From contig JAHISP010000062.1 of the NCBI GenBank assembly GCA_018818165.1, forward strand, positions 1-64,000: DNA of 64,000 nt. Direction: 5' to 3'. Source of the stretch: Bacteroidota bacterium (lineage in GTDB: Bacteria; Bacteroidota; Ignavibacteria; Ignavibacteriales; Melioribacteraceae). The position numbers were made by a program, and so were the translations under genes. The notes below the pieces were generated by a model. That model did not search any database. It was not told the DNA's origin and worked only from the letters and a program-made list of their open reading frames with translations. Below are positions 33,958 through 43,161 of the stretch, in pieces; the first letter of the stretch is position 1; each line of letters opens with the position of its first letter.

Positions 33958-35757
33958 TCAATTGTTAAATAATAATGATATTGCAATTGAACCTTTGCCA
34001 GCATGCATTCCAATTACTGGTGAAATATCAACGATTGATATTGCCTCTTTGCCAGAAATATTAAACATTTTATGTTCTGCTTCTTTTGCACCATCAAAAT
34101 TGTGTGCATGTAAAATAATGTAATTCCAAATTGATTTGGATTGACTCAATTTTTCGACATGCTTAAATACTTTATTTAAACTGGAATTTTGGCTAAATGT
34201 ATTTCCAAATAATAAAGATTTTCCTTCATCATCAATTGAAATAACTGGGTTTAATCCAAGTGCATTTGCAATAGATCCTTTCGGTTTTGAAACACGTCCA
34301 CCTTTTATCATGTATTTTAAGTCTTTAACACTAACGAATATTTTCGCGTTTTTTCTCCACGCTTCCAGTGAATTAATTATGCTTTCTAACGAATTTCCAG
34401 CTTCAATACTTTGAGCAGTTTTTAGAACTAAAAGTCCTAAAGCACCTGACAAACTTTTTGAATCAAAAGTAAAAATAGGCTTATTAAACTCATTTGAAAT
34501 TCTTTTCGCGGCCTTTTGGCTACTCAAATAAGTTCCACTAAATTGCGATGTTAAATGAATTGAAATTATAGCATCATAATGTGAAGCAAGATGAGAATAA
34601 ATATTTGTAAAACTTTGTTCATTAATTTGAGAAGTTTTTGGAAAATCATCACTACTTTCAAGTAAATTATAGAATTGATTTGGCTGCATAGTAATTTTAT
34701 CCAAATAATGATTGTCGCCAAAATTTATATTTATTGGAATCATGTTTATCTGATAAAAATCAATAAGTTCTTTGGATAAATCACAAGTGGAATCAGTTAC
34801 TAAAGCTATATTCCATTTCCGTTTTGTTGCAATATCAAGTTGTCTAATCATATCATCAACTTTTTGAAATGTTATAGTTCCAAAATCTTTCAATTTGTAA
34901 AAGAGTTCAGCTGGTTCATTTGTGTGGATGTGAATTCTACAAATACTTTCGGAGCCAGCAACAACAACTGAATCTGCATCATTGTTCAAAAGCTGTTTTA
35001 AGTCTTCTTTTTTAATAATTAAATTTTTTAAAATAGCCTCTGTGCAATATCGGTATTTTATGTTTTTATCAAATATTTCGTCGGAATGAACTATTGAGAT
35101 GTTTTCACTTATTTCGGTGGATAATTCCCTAATGTTCATATTATTAATTAGCGCAATTATACCTTTCATAAATAAAACAAATCCTTTTGCGCCAGCATCA
35201 ACGAGATTATGCTTATTTAAAATATTTAGTTTAGCTGTTGTTTCAAAAAGAGATTTTTCAAGGATTATATTAGATTCGTTCATAACTGTTTTTAAGTCGT
35301 AAATTTTATCCATTTTTGAATTTAGAAAATCAGACCAATCTTTAATTACTGTTAAAATTGTCCCTTCAACGGGGTTTGCAATTGCTTCATAAATATATGG
35401 AATTGCTCCTTTAACACTTTCCGCTAATTCTTTTAATGTTATTACGTGGCTATTATTTGTTTTTTGATTTAATCCATAAAAAAATTGAGCAAATATAACG
35501 CCTGAATTTCCTCTTGCACCAATTAGTGAAGCATTTGCAATTTCATTAAGTGTTGTTTTGTACGATTTATCAGGTTTAATATTATCAATAACAGACCTAA
35601 TTGTTGAGGCTAAATTTGTTCCAGTATCTTTATCGCTAACTGGAAAAACATTAATTTGATTTAGTTCATTTTGGTTTTGTAATACTTGTTTTCCACCAGC
35701 AATAAAAGCATAATAAAGATGTTTTCCATTTATTGATTGTTCTTTAATATTTTCCAT
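33958..35757 (-). CDS. Fused DAK2 (DhaL)–DegV protein, FakA/FakB-like fatty-acid kinase
   Basis: 599 residues. The amino part (about 1-200) is a DhaL/DAK2 ATP-binding domain: NVFPVSDKDTGTNLASTIRS carries the Asp residues that bind Mg-ATP, and ASLIGARGNSGVIFAQFF is the second signature. About 200-285 is a linker like the middle of FakA. From about 290 to 599 is a DegV fold: LVTDSTCDLSKELID, a SLSGALGLLVLKTAQ helix, and VIGMHAGKGSIAI at the end, with the fatty-acid-binding Arg/His region. In Firmicutes, FakA phosphorylates a fatty acid carried by FakB (DegV); here both are one chain. It sits mid-operon in the proposed light regulon, hinting at fatty-acid salvage after membrane damage (inference). 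Confidence 0.85.
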   Translation of the reverse strand: MENIKEQSINGKHLYYAFIAGGKQVLQNQNELNQINVFPVSDKDTGTNLASTIRSVIDNIKPDKSYKTTLNEIANASLIGARGNSGVIFAQFFYGLNQKTNNSHVITLKELAESVKGAIPYIYEAIANPVEGTILTVIKDWSDFLNSKMDKIYDLKTVMNESNIILEKSLFETTAKLNILNKHNLVDAGAKGFVLFMKGIIALINNMNIRELSTEISENISIVHSDEIFDKNIKYRYCTEAILKNLIIKKEDLKQLLNNDADSVVVAGSESICRIHIHTNEPAELFYKLKDFGTITFQKVDDMIRQLDIATKRKWNIALVTDSTCDLSKELIDFYQINMIPININFGDNHYLDKITMQPNQFYNLLESSDDFPKTSQINEQSFTNIYSHLASHYDAIISIHLTSQFSGTYLSSQKAAKRISNEFNKPIFTFDSKSLSGALGLLVLKTAQSIEAGNSLESIINSLEAWRKNAKIFVSVKDLKYMIKGGRVSKPKGSIANALGLNPVISIDDEGKSLLFGNTFSQNSSLNKVFKHVEKLSQSKSIWNYIILHAHNFDGAKEAEHKMFNISGKEAISIVDISPVIGMHAGKGSIAISLLFNN

Positions 35758-35774
35758 AACTATATGATAAATTG

Positions 35775-36182
35775 TTATTTGATAAATTTAATAATATAAA
35801 AACCAGCAAGACTAACGCTTGCAGTAAGAAATGAACCCCAAAGAATATCAATTATAACTATTGTAATAGGCCAATCTTTTAGAGTTGCTAAATTTGTTAA
35901 ATCGTAAGTTGCATAAGTAAAAAAGCCAAATAAAAATCCAAGAATTACTGCATTTAAGCTCGAATTTTTATTTACAGCGGGGTAAATTGCAAATATTGAA
36001 GTTCCAATTATAAAGAGTAAATAGAATATTATTGCAGCCACCCAGTTAACATTATCAGTTAAATAATGACCTAAATATTTTTTGTACAAGTCTTTCGCAA
36101 TAAAGCCCAACCAAGTTAAGTCAATTATTAAGAAAACAACCGTGGTTAATAAATAACTAATAAATATCTTTAAAATGCTCAT
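35775..36182 (-). CDS. DUF2177 membrane protein
   Basis: 135 residues, four membrane spans. The family pattern is clear: IDLTWLGFIAKDLYKKYLGH near the amino end and GFLFGFFTYATYDLTNLATLKDWP plus IIDILWGSFLTASVS in the carboxy half. Function is unknown. The gene sits 16-17 bases from its neighbours in the minus-strand operon. DUF2177 proteins recur with photolyase, SRPBCC and MerR-B12 regulators, so context points to a light- or photo-oxidation-related membrane role. Confidence 0.87.
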   Translation of the reverse strand: MSILKIFISYLLTTVVFLIIDLTWLGFIAKDLYKKYLGHYLTDNVNWVAAIIFYLLFIIGTSIFAIYPAVNKNSSLNAVILGFLFGFFTYATYDLTNLATLKDWPITIVIIDILWGSFLTASVSLAGFYIIKFIK

Positions 36183-36198
36183 ATTAAATTTCCCTAAA

Positions 36199-36723
36199 CT
36201 AGTTTGCTAATTTTTGTCTAAGTTGATTTAAGGCTGAAACAGCAAAACCTCTATCATAAAAATAAATTACTTTTCCGTTTTCATCAATTACCAAAACTCG
36301 TGCATTGTTACCGTTTTCATTTCCAGTAAACTCTTGAACAACCGAGCCATCGCGATAAATTGTAATTACTCCGCCCCAAAGTTCTTTCGGAATTCCTTTT
36401 CTCATTCCATTATCAATAAAAGTTGAAAACATTCTTGGAAATAAGCCTTGAATTGTTGGAAGTTCATAAATTTTGGCTTTTGTCTCCGTTTGGTCAAGTC
36501 CAATTAACCAGCGATCTATATCAAATTGCGAATCTTGCTTATAACCTAAAAGCAGAATCACTTTTGAACCATTAAAATATTGAGGCATTTCTATTTCAAT
36601 TTTTTCTAGTGATTCGCCACTTACAGTCGGAAATATTTCACCAACTGGATTTCTGTTTGTATAAGTTGTTGAGCATCCAACAACTGAAAGAGCAATTAAT
36701 ACTATTAAACTATATTTTTTCAT
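36199..36723 (-). CDS. Lipoprotein with thioredoxin-like fold features, unknown function
   Basis: 174 residues. Lipoprotein signal MKKYSLIVLIALSVVGC with the lipidated Cys at 17. The remaining chain alternates strands and helices as in thioredoxin-like proteins (SKVILLLGYKQDSQFDIDRW, GGVITIYRDGSVVQEF, ARVLVIDENGKVIYFYDRGF) but has no CxxC, so it should not be a disulphide oxidoreductase of the usual kind. It lies between glutathione peroxidase and DUF2177 genes in the operon. The fold assignment is a guess from pattern; no named family is recognised with confidence. Confidence 0.75.
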   Translation of the reverse strand: MKKYSLIVLIALSVVGCSTTYTNRNPVGEIFPTVSGESLEKIEIEMPQYFNGSKVILLLGYKQDSQFDIDRWLIGLDQTETKAKIYELPTIQGLFPRMFSTFIDNGMRKGIPKELWGGVITIYRDGSVVQEFTGNENGNNARVLVIDENGKVIYFYDRGFAVSALNQLRQKLAN

Positions 36724-36762
36724 TTTATTATCCTTTTAAAATATTATTGATAAATAATTACA

Positions 36763-37308
36763 TTATTTGCTTAACTCAATTTCAATACTTGATGTAATTT
36801 TCTTACTTGTTGGTTCGGTTAAACTTCTGAATCTTTCAACTACATTTCCATTTTTATCAACTAAGAACTTCTCAAAATTCCATTTAGTGGAAGAAGTTCC
36901 AGTTCCAAAATTATTGGTCAAAATATCAAATAGTGGCGATCTATTATTGCCTCTAACATTAACTTTGTCAAATATTGGAAACGTTACATTATAATTTAAT
37001 GAACAGAATTCTATAATTTGCTTGTTATTTCCAGGTTCTTGAGAGCCAAAATTATTGCACGGAAAGCCTAATATTACAAATCCTTTGTCTTTATATTCAT
37101 CATAAATTTTCTGCAAACCTTCGTATTGTTTCGTAAATCCACATTTGCTTGCAACATTAACAATAAGCAATACTTTACCTTTGTAGCTTGATAATTTTAC
37201 ATCATTTAGGTGAATATCCTTTACAACTATATCGCTAATATTTGGTGAACTTTTTGCTGAGTTTAAGTTAAATAATCCAAATAATGATGAGAGAAATCTA
37301 TTTTTCAA
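36763..37308 (-). CDS. Glutathione-peroxidase-family thiol peroxidase (cysteine type)
   Basis: 181 residues. The GPx core starts at about 27 (IVVKDIHLNDVKLSSYKGK). The catalytic Cys is in VASKCGFTKQY, where selenoprotein GPx would have Sec; the Gln of GFPCNNFGSQEPG and the WNFEKFLVDKNG Trp/Asn complete the tetrad. FPCNNF also supplies the resolving Cys used by thioredoxin-dependent members. It reduces lipid and hydrogen peroxides, probably with thioredoxin. The first 25 residues are an extra hydrophobic/basic extension that could be a membrane signal. It lies directly after the epimerase gene (one base between them) in the light-regulon operon, which fits defence against photo-oxidation. Confidence 0.92.
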   Translation of the reverse strand: MKNRFLSSLFGLFNLNSAKSSPNISDIVVKDIHLNDVKLSSYKGKVLLIVNVASKCGFTKQYEGLQKIYDEYKDKGFVILGFPCNNFGSQEPGNNKQIIEFCSLNYNVTFPIFDKVNVRGNNRSPLFDILTNNFGTGTSSTKWNFEKFLVDKNGNVVERFRSLTEPTSKKITSSIEIELSK

Positions 37309-37309
37309 T

Positions 37310-38755
37310 TTAATTTTCCTTTTTTGTTGAAGTTATATTTTTTGCCATATTTTTAAAAATTATGTTATGAATGGGTAATAGCGAAAACCAATATAAACGC
37401 CCGAGTAATCCACTGGGTCTGAAAGTTGCTCTTTGAATAAAAATATTTTTTTCACGGTTAATATCAAATTCGAGCCAAGCCTCACCAGGAAGTTTCATTT
37501 CGGCATAAAGTACCAAATGACCAATTGCTTTATTTGCGGAAATTACACGCCAAAAGTCAAGGGCATCGCCTGTATGAATTTCTTTGGGATTTTTTCTACC
37601 ACGCCGCAATCCAACTCCGCCAAAAATTTTATCAACAAAACCTCTTAAAGACCAAGCCCAATTCCAGAAATACCAACCATTTTCACCGCCTATTTCCCAA
37701 ATATTTTGAAGAGTGCTTTCAAAATTATTATTTAGTTTAATTTTGCGTTCATCAACTAAACAGCCAAATTTTGGAACCTCAATTTTATCTATTAAAACAT
37801 TTTGTAGAGTTGCGGAGTTTGTAGCGTCAATCCAACTAGATGGAACTTGATTGGAATCGATAACTTTGAAAGCTCTTTCAATTGCTTTGCTATATCCAAT
37901 TAGTTTTGTTTCAACAATATTTTCAATTCCAAAAATATTACAAACAACTTCATTTTTCATACTGTTTACAAGACTTCTGGCTAATGAAAAATTTGTTGAA
38001 GTGACAAAATATAACCAGTAAGATGAAAGCCGTGGAGTGAAAACTGGAACCGTTATAATTAATCTTCTTAAGTTTCTAACTTTGGCATATTCAAGCAACA
38101 TTTCTTTATAAGTCAAAATATCAGGGCCGCCAATGTCAAATATTTTATTAAAAGCCTCTTTTTTATCAATAACGCCTAATAAATATTCAATCACATTTTT
38201 AATTGCAATTGGCTGGCATTTTGTTTTTAACCATTTGGGAGTTATCATAATCGGTAATTTTTCGCCAAGATCTCTTATAATTTCAAAAGATGCACTTCCA
38301 GAACCGATAATTATAGCTGCACGAAGAATTGTAAAGTTAGCATTAGCATTTTGTAAAATCTTTTCAACATTTAGTCTTGACTTAAGATGCTCAGAAAGAT
38401 TTTCCTTTTTGCTTATTATTCCACTTAGATATATTACTTGTCTAACTTTTGTTGTGTTAATTGCAGTCACAAAATTATTTGCAGCTTTTGCTTCTAAATC
38501 AGAAAAATCTGAATTTGATGAACCCATTGAATGAACAAAATAATACGCAATATCTATATCTTTTGGAATATTTATTAAAGTACTTTCATCTAATAAATCT
38601 GCTTTTACTAAATGAACATTCTCATTATGAGGAAAATTATCATGAAACCGCCTCGTATCACGTACAAGGCAAACTACTTCATGTCCATTTTTTAGAAGAA
38701 ATGGTAATAATCTTTTGCCAATGTAGCCTGTTACTCCAGTTAATAAAATTTTCAT
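37310..38755 (-). CDS. NAD(P)-binding epimerase-like protein with C-terminal DUF2867
   Basis: 481 residues. Residues 1-300 are an extended SDR/NmrA-like Rossmann domain (ILLTGVTGYIGKRLLPFLLKNGHEV, AYYFVHSMGSS, ILRAAIIIGSGSASFEIIRDL). Residues 330-475 are DUF2867, a START-like helix-grip domain (WGIGGENGWYFWNWAW-type, LDFWRVISANKAIGHLVLYAEMKLPGEAWLEF). The combination is common beside LitR/CarH regulators; reaction and substrate are unknown, perhaps a lipid or quinone. It is the first gene of the minus-strand operon and faces the SRPBCC–photolyase operon across the 279-base promoter region, so both arms could be controlled from one operator. Confidence 0.87.
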   Translation of the reverse strand: MKILLTGVTGYIGKRLLPFLLKNGHEVVCLVRDTRRFHDNFPHNENVHLVKADLLDESTLINIPKDIDIAYYFVHSMGSSNSDFSDLEAKAANNFVTAINTTKVRQVIYLSGIISKKENLSEHLKSRLNVEKILQNANANFTILRAAIIIGSGSASFEIIRDLGEKLPIMITPKWLKTKCQPIAIKNVIEYLLGVIDKKEAFNKIFDIGGPDILTYKEMLLEYAKVRNLRRLIITVPVFTPRLSSYWLYFVTSTNFSLARSLVNSMKNEVVCNIFGIENIVETKLIGYSKAIERAFKVIDSNQVPSSWIDATNSATLQNVLIDKIEVPKFGCLVDERKIKLNNNFESTLQNIWEIGGENGWYFWNWAWSLRGFVDKIFGGVGLRRGRKNPKEIHTGDALDFWRVISANKAIGHLVLYAEMKLPGEAWLEFDINREKNIFIQRATFRPSGLLGRLYWFSLLPIHNIIFKNMAKNITSTKKEN

Positions 38756-38811
38756 AATGTTTCTCTAATTATTTTTTTACTAAACAGTTTTTTTTATTAA
38801 AATAAAAAATA

Positions 38812-38893
38812 TAGACAAAAATATGTAATGTCTAAATAAATAGCAAATAAAATTAGACAAAATCTTGACAAAGTCATGTAAGCTTTGTATAAT
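38812..38893 (+). promoter_or_regulatory. Consensus promoter and candidate CarH operator between the epimerase and SRPBCC–photolyase operons
   Basis: TTGACA at 38865-38870, 17 bases, then TATAAT at 38888-38893: a perfect housekeeping promoter facing the SRPBCC gene about 140 bases away. The -35 is the centre of 11-base direct repeats: TTAGACAAAAT starts at 38853, CTTGACAAAGT at 38864, and a degenerate CATGTAAGC at 38875. Further TAGACAAA copies lie at 38812 and 38915, and an inverted TGTCTA at 38829. The same repeat type is found before folE beside the carH-like gene. An activator-free consensus promoter buried in repressor-like repeats fits dark repression and light release. Confidence 0.7.
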
Positions 38894-39035
38894 TGAATAT
38901 GAAATTAAAAAAATTAGACAAAGCGATAATTATTTTGCTTTACATTATGAATAACTTGTAATTTTTATAGACTGAACAACAATAAAACCAATTTTTATTG
39001 AATGCACAATAAAAGAATATTATTTTAGGAATTTT

Positions 39036-39488
39036 ATGTACATATTTGAACAAACACAAAAAATCAATAAACCATTGGATGAGGTATTTGAGTTCTTTTC
39101 CAAACCAGAAAATCTTGGAAAAATTACCCCAAATTGGCTTAAATTTGAAATTAAAACTTCACCAGATCAGACAATGAAAAAGAATGCGGTTTTTATATAT
39201 AAAATTAAATTTCATAATGTACCAATGAAATGGAAAACTTTAATTACTAAATATGAACCTCCATATTTATTTGTTGATGAACAAGCTAATGGTCCTTATA
39301 AAAAATGGGTTCATACGCATACTTTTGAGGAAGTAAATGGTTTTACAATAATGAGCGACAAATTGGAATATGATTTATATGGAGGAATATTTAAATCAAT
39401 TTTGCACTCTGCATTTATAAAAAATTCAATAGAACAAATATTTGATTATAGAAAAACGATAATTTCTAGGGAATTTGAAAGTGAATGA
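39036..39488 (+). CDS. SRPBCC-family ligand-binding protein
   Basis: 150 residues, a START/SRPBCC helix-grip fold: FEQTQKINKPLDEVFEFFSKPENLGKITPNWLKFEI is the standard opening strand-helix, PYLFVDEQANGPYKKWVHTHTF the middle strands, and a long carboxy helix ends it. Members of this subgroup sit beside photolyase and epimerase genes in LitR/CarH regulons; the ligand is unknown, probably a hydrophobic molecule. It is the first gene of the plus-strand arm and its last codons overlap the photolyase start, so the two are translationally coupled. Confidence 0.87.
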   Translation: MYIFEQTQKINKPLDEVFEFFSKPENLGKITPNWLKFEIKTSPDQTMKKNAVFIYKIKFHNVPMKWKTLITKYEPPYLFVDEQANGPYKKWVHTHTFEEVNGFTIMSDKLEYDLYGGIFKSILHSAFIKNSIEQIFDYRKTIISREFESE

Positions 39489-40839
39489 AATATTTTCATA
39501 CGACACCAAAAGGCGAATAAAATCAATAAAGAATGTTAAAGTTGACGAAGCTAAAAAGACAGTTTTTTATTGGATGGAACGTGATCAAAGAGTCTCTGAC
39601 AATTGGGCTTTAATTGCGGCATCTGAATTTGCTGCCAAATATAACATGAGCTTGAAAGTTGTTTTCTTCTTAACCAAAAATTTGCTTGGAAATGAATTAA
39701 GAAGATTTCATTTTTTAATAAATGGTTTGGTTGAAACAAATGAAAAATTGAGACTTCTCAATATTGAGTTTATACTTAAAATTGCAGAACCTGAAAATGA
39801 ACTTCCAAAACTAATTGAGGAATATTCTGTTGGGGCTTTGTTCACTGATCAAAATCCACTAAAAAACAAACAACAAATTATTAATAAAATTAATGAAAGT
39901 ATTGATATTCCTTTTGCAGAAGTTGATGCACACAATATTATTCCAATCTGGCAAACGAGTAATAAACAGGAATTTGGAGCCAGGACAATTAGGCTAAAAA
40001 TAAACAGACTTTTGGATGATTACTTAACTGAATTTCCCAAAATTGAACCTCAGGCATATACAAATAATCAATTTTGTGAAATTAATGTTGAAGATTTATT
40101 GCACAAATTAAATTTGGATTTAAGTGTCCTGCCAATAACTTGGATTAAACCTGGAGAAACCGCTGCTTTTAACATTTTGAAAGATTTTGTTGAACATAAA
40201 CTTTCGAACTACAGTTTATTAAGAAACGACCCAACAAAAGAGTACATTTCAAATTTATCAATACATTTGCACTTTGGACATATTTCCGCGCAAAGAATTG
40301 CCTTAATTTTAAGAAAATTTAACAATGATGAAAACGCATCAGCTTTTTTAGAAGAAATGATTGTCCGAAGAGAATTATCTGACAATTTTGTTTATTATAA
40401 TAAGAATTATGATAATTTTAATGGATTTCCAAATTGGGCTAAGATAAGTTTAAATATGTACAGAATTGATAAACGAGATTATATTTATTCGCTTTCACAA
40501 TTTGAAAAAGCTGAAACCCACGATGAACTATGGAACGCAGCACAAAATGAGCTTTTATCCAATGGAAAAATGCACGGATATATGCGTATGTACTGGGCAA
40601 AAAAAATTCTTGAATGGACAAAATCACCAGAAGAAGCTCAAAATATTGCTATTTATTTGAATGACAAATATGCTCTTGACGGGATTGACCCAAATGGTTT
40701 TACTGGAATTGCATGGTCAATTGGCGGAGTTCATGATAGAGCTTGGTTTGAAAAACCAATATTTGGAAAAGTACGTTACATGAATTTTAATGGTGCAAAA
40801 AGAAAATTTGATATTCAAAAATATATAACAAAGTTTTAA
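39475..40839 (+). CDS. phr: Class II deoxyribodipyrimidine (CPD) photolyase
   Basis: 454 residues. It repairs cyclobutane pyrimidine dimers using blue light and FAD. Features of class II enzymes are clear: VFYWMERDQRVSDNWAL at the start of the antenna domain, GHISAQRIALIL, FLEEMIVRRELSDNF, MHGYMRMYWAKKILEW (with the class II Trp electron path) and the end WSIGGVHDRAWFEKPIFGKVRYM. The start is uncertain: TTG at 39475 or GTG at 39481, both overlapping the SRPBCC stop; the first in-frame ATG (codon 33) would cut into the conserved region. Its position in the proposed CarH regulon fits light-induced DNA repair. Confidence 0.95.
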   Translation: MKVNEIFSYDTKRRIKSIKNVKVDEAKKTVFYWMERDQRVSDNWALIAASEFAAKYNMSLKVVFFLTKNLLGNELRRFHFLINGLVETNEKLRLLNIEFILKIAEPENELPKLIEEYSVGALFTDQNPLKNKQQIINKINESIDIPFAEVDAHNIIPIWQTSNKQEFGARTIRLKINRLLDDYLTEFPKIEPQAYTNNQFCEINVEDLLHKLNLDLSVLPITWIKPGETAAFNILKDFVEHKLSNYSLLRNDPTKEYISNLSIHLHFGHISAQRIALILRKFNNDENASAFLEEMIVRRELSDNFVYYNKNYDNFNGFPNWAKISLNMYRIDKRDYIYSLSQFEKAETHDELWNAAQNELLSNGKMHGYMRMYWAKKILEWTKSPEEAQNIAIYLNDKYALDGIDPNGFTGIAWSIGGVHDRAWFEKPIFGKVRYMNFNGAKRKFDIQKYITKF

Positions 40840-40874
40840 AACTAATTGATAACAAAAAATGAAAAGATAATAAA

Positions 40875-43151
40875 ATGAAAAAAATAAAAATAACTTTAAT
40901 GATAATATTTATTACCGCCAATTTATTTGCGCAATCTAATGCAGTTATAACTGGCTCGGTAATTGACAAAACTACAAAACAGCCGTTAGTTGGCGTAAAT
41001 ATAATTCTCGTTGGAACTACAATTGGTGCGGCAACCAATTTAGAAGGAAATTTTATAATAAACAATCTCGAACCAGGTAGTTACATTTTAAAAGCATCTT
41101 ATCTGGGTTTTAGAGATGAGTCAAAAACTGATGTTATGGTTTCATCGGCGCGACCAACGCAGGTAAATTTTGAATTGACCGAATCGACAATTAGCTTGGA
41201 AGGCGTTACGGTTACAGCGGGATATTATAATCAAGAAATAACAGAGCCATTAAGTGTTACAAGTTTTAGTAACGAAGAAATAAGAAGAACTCCAGGTGGA
41301 TTTGAAGATGTTTTGCGCTCATTGTCGCTAATTCCTGGAGTTGCAAAGCAATCTGGTGGAAGAAATGACCTTGTTGTTCGTGGTGGTTCGCCATCCGAAA
41401 ATCTTTATTTGCTTGATGGATTTGTTGTTCCAAACATTAACCACTTTGCAACTCAAGGTGCAACTGGAGGAACAAATAGTTATGTTGATTTGGATTTTAT
41501 CGAAAATTCCACTTTTTCAACTGGTGGATTTTCAGTGAAATATGGCGATAAACTTTCTTCCGTTCTTGGTATAAATCTTCGCGAGGGAAGAACCGATCGA
41601 ATTGGCGGCAAAGCACTTATTTCCGCGACTTCGTTTGGCTTTAATTTGGAAGGACCAATTACTCAGAATGACAATTTCATATTTTCGGTTCGTCGTAGTT
41701 ACCTCGATTTTCTATTTAATGCTTTCGGATTTTCCTTTGTTCCACAATATTATGATATGCTTTTTAAGTACAATTATAATTTTAACAACAACAATAAATT
41801 ATCTGTTCTTTTTATTGGAACGCTTGATGACGTAAATTTTAACAACGAAACAAATGAAGATTTAGTAGATAATGCACGAATTTTGGCAAATAGTCAAAGA
41901 CAATATACTTTTGGCACTTCTTACCAACTTTTACTTAAAAATGGATTCGCAAATTTTAGGTTTGGAAGAAATTATATCACTTACGATAATTCGCAAAGAG
42001 ATAGTTTATTAAATCCAATTTTTCTCAATAAATCAAAAGAAGCCACCAACGAGTTTAGTGGCGATTTAATTCTTAAACTAAACAGAAGTTCAGAAATTAA
42101 TTTTGGAATGGGCTACACACTTATTAGAAGTCAAAATGAAGTTGAATTTCCAGACGATTTTGTAACTTCGTTTGGCGATGTACTTTCGTTAAATTATGTA
42201 AATAATGACAATTATTACCACAAAGCAAACATTTATGCACTTTATAACACAACTTTGTTTGAAAGATTTGTGATAAATGCTGGTTTGCGAGGTGAATATT
42301 TCAATCCACTTAACACAAAGTTTACTTTAAGTCCACGTGCATCTTTTAAATATGTTGTTTCATCAGTGGTCTCATTAAATTTTAGTGCCGGAATTTATCG
42401 TCAATCACCATCATATATTTGGTTGGCTTATCCAGGGAATGACAAGTTGGAACCAATACAAGTTGAACAATATATTTTTGGAGCTGATCATATTTTTGAT
42501 GAATCCACAAGATTCAAAATTGAAATGTTTTATAAAAATTACAGCAAATATGCAGCAAGTCAATTACGTAATTATTTAGTTCTTGCAAATTCTGGTTCTG
42601 GCTTTGGTGGTTCGGAGGATAATTATTCATCTTTTGGATTGGAGCCATTAGTCAGTGGCGGAAGTGGAATTTCCAAAGGAATTGAAATTTCTGTCCAAAA
42701 GAAGTCGTCAGATTCGCCAGTTTACGGAATTGCGAGTTTAACTTATAGCCAAACAGAATTTACTGCTTTAGACGAAATTGAGCGAGTTGGTCAGTATAAT
42801 CAAAATTGGATTTTCAACTTATCTGGTGGTTACATTTGGCAAAATTCTTGGATATTTTCTGCCAAATTCCGATTTGCTTCGGGATTTCCATACACACCAA
42901 TTCATCAATTTGGCTCACAAAATGTTTCGGAATATTTAACAGAGCAATTGCCAATAAATCACGCATTGGATATAAGAGTTGATAAAATTTGGAATTTTTC
43001 GAGTATAACATTAATTACATATATTGATATTCAAAATATTTATAGTAGAAAAAACATTAACGGTTATCGTTGGGATTTTAACGAAAACAAAGTTGTGGAA
43101 CAAGAAGAATTTGGACTTTTGCCTTCAATTGGCGTAAGTATTGAATTCTAA
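40875..43151 (+). CDS. TonB-dependent outer-membrane receptor with carboxypeptidase-regulatory domain
   Basis: 758 residues. Signal peptide ends NLFAQS. Residues 24-110 are a carboxypeptidase D regulatory-like domain (GSVIDKTTKQPLVGVNIILVG), then a plug domain (RSLSLIPGVAKQSGGRNDLVVRGGSPSENLYLLDGF) and a barrel ending in SIGVSIEF. It is shorter than SusC and lacks the SusC plug signature, and has no SusD partner, so it belongs to the general receptor class (siderophore, cobalamin or peptide-like cargo). It follows the photolyase after 35 bases and precedes the lipocalin by ten, so it seems to be part of the light-regulon transcript. Cobalamin as cargo would be attractive beside a B12 photosensor, but nothing in the sequence shows it. 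Confidence 0.9.
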   Translation: MKKIKITLMIIFITANLFAQSNAVITGSVIDKTTKQPLVGVNIILVGTTIGAATNLEGNFIINNLEPGSYILKASYLGFRDESKTDVMVSSARPTQVNFELTESTISLEGVTVTAGYYNQEITEPLSVTSFSNEEIRRTPGGFEDVLRSLSLIPGVAKQSGGRNDLVVRGGSPSENLYLLDGFVVPNINHFATQGATGGTNSYVDLDFIENSTFSTGGFSVKYGDKLSSVLGINLREGRTDRIGGKALISATSFGFNLEGPITQNDNFIFSVRRSYLDFLFNAFGFSFVPQYYDMLFKYNYNFNNNNKLSVLFIGTLDDVNFNNETNEDLVDNARILANSQRQYTFGTSYQLLLKNGFANFRFGRNYITYDNSQRDSLLNPIFLNKSKEATNEFSGDLILKLNRSSEINFGMGYTLIRSQNEVEFPDDFVTSFGDVLSLNYVNNDNYYHKANIYALYNTTLFERFVINAGLRGEYFNPLNTKFTLSPRASFKYVVSSVVSLNFSAGIYRQSPSYIWLAYPGNDKLEPIQVEQYIFGADHIFDESTRFKIEMFYKNYSKYAASQLRNYLVLANSGSGFGGSEDNYSSFGLEPLVSGGSGISKGIEISVQKKSSDSPVYGIASLTYSQTEFTALDEIERVGQYNQNWIFNLSGGYIWQNSWIFSAKFRFASGFPYTPIHQFGSQNVSEYLTEQLPINHALDIRVDKIWNFSSITLITYIDIQNIYSRKNINGYRWDFNENKVVEQEEFGLLPSIGVSIEF

Positions 43152-43161
43152 TAGGTGAAAA

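Noticed and set aside
36763-37308. Glutathione peroxidase as a selenoprotein
   Set aside because: The active-site codon is a plain cysteine codon (SKCGFT), so no selenocysteine is needed.
38133-38534. Plus-strand open frame of 133 codons
   Set aside because: It lies wholly inside the well-supported minus-strand epimerase/DUF2867 gene and has no family features.
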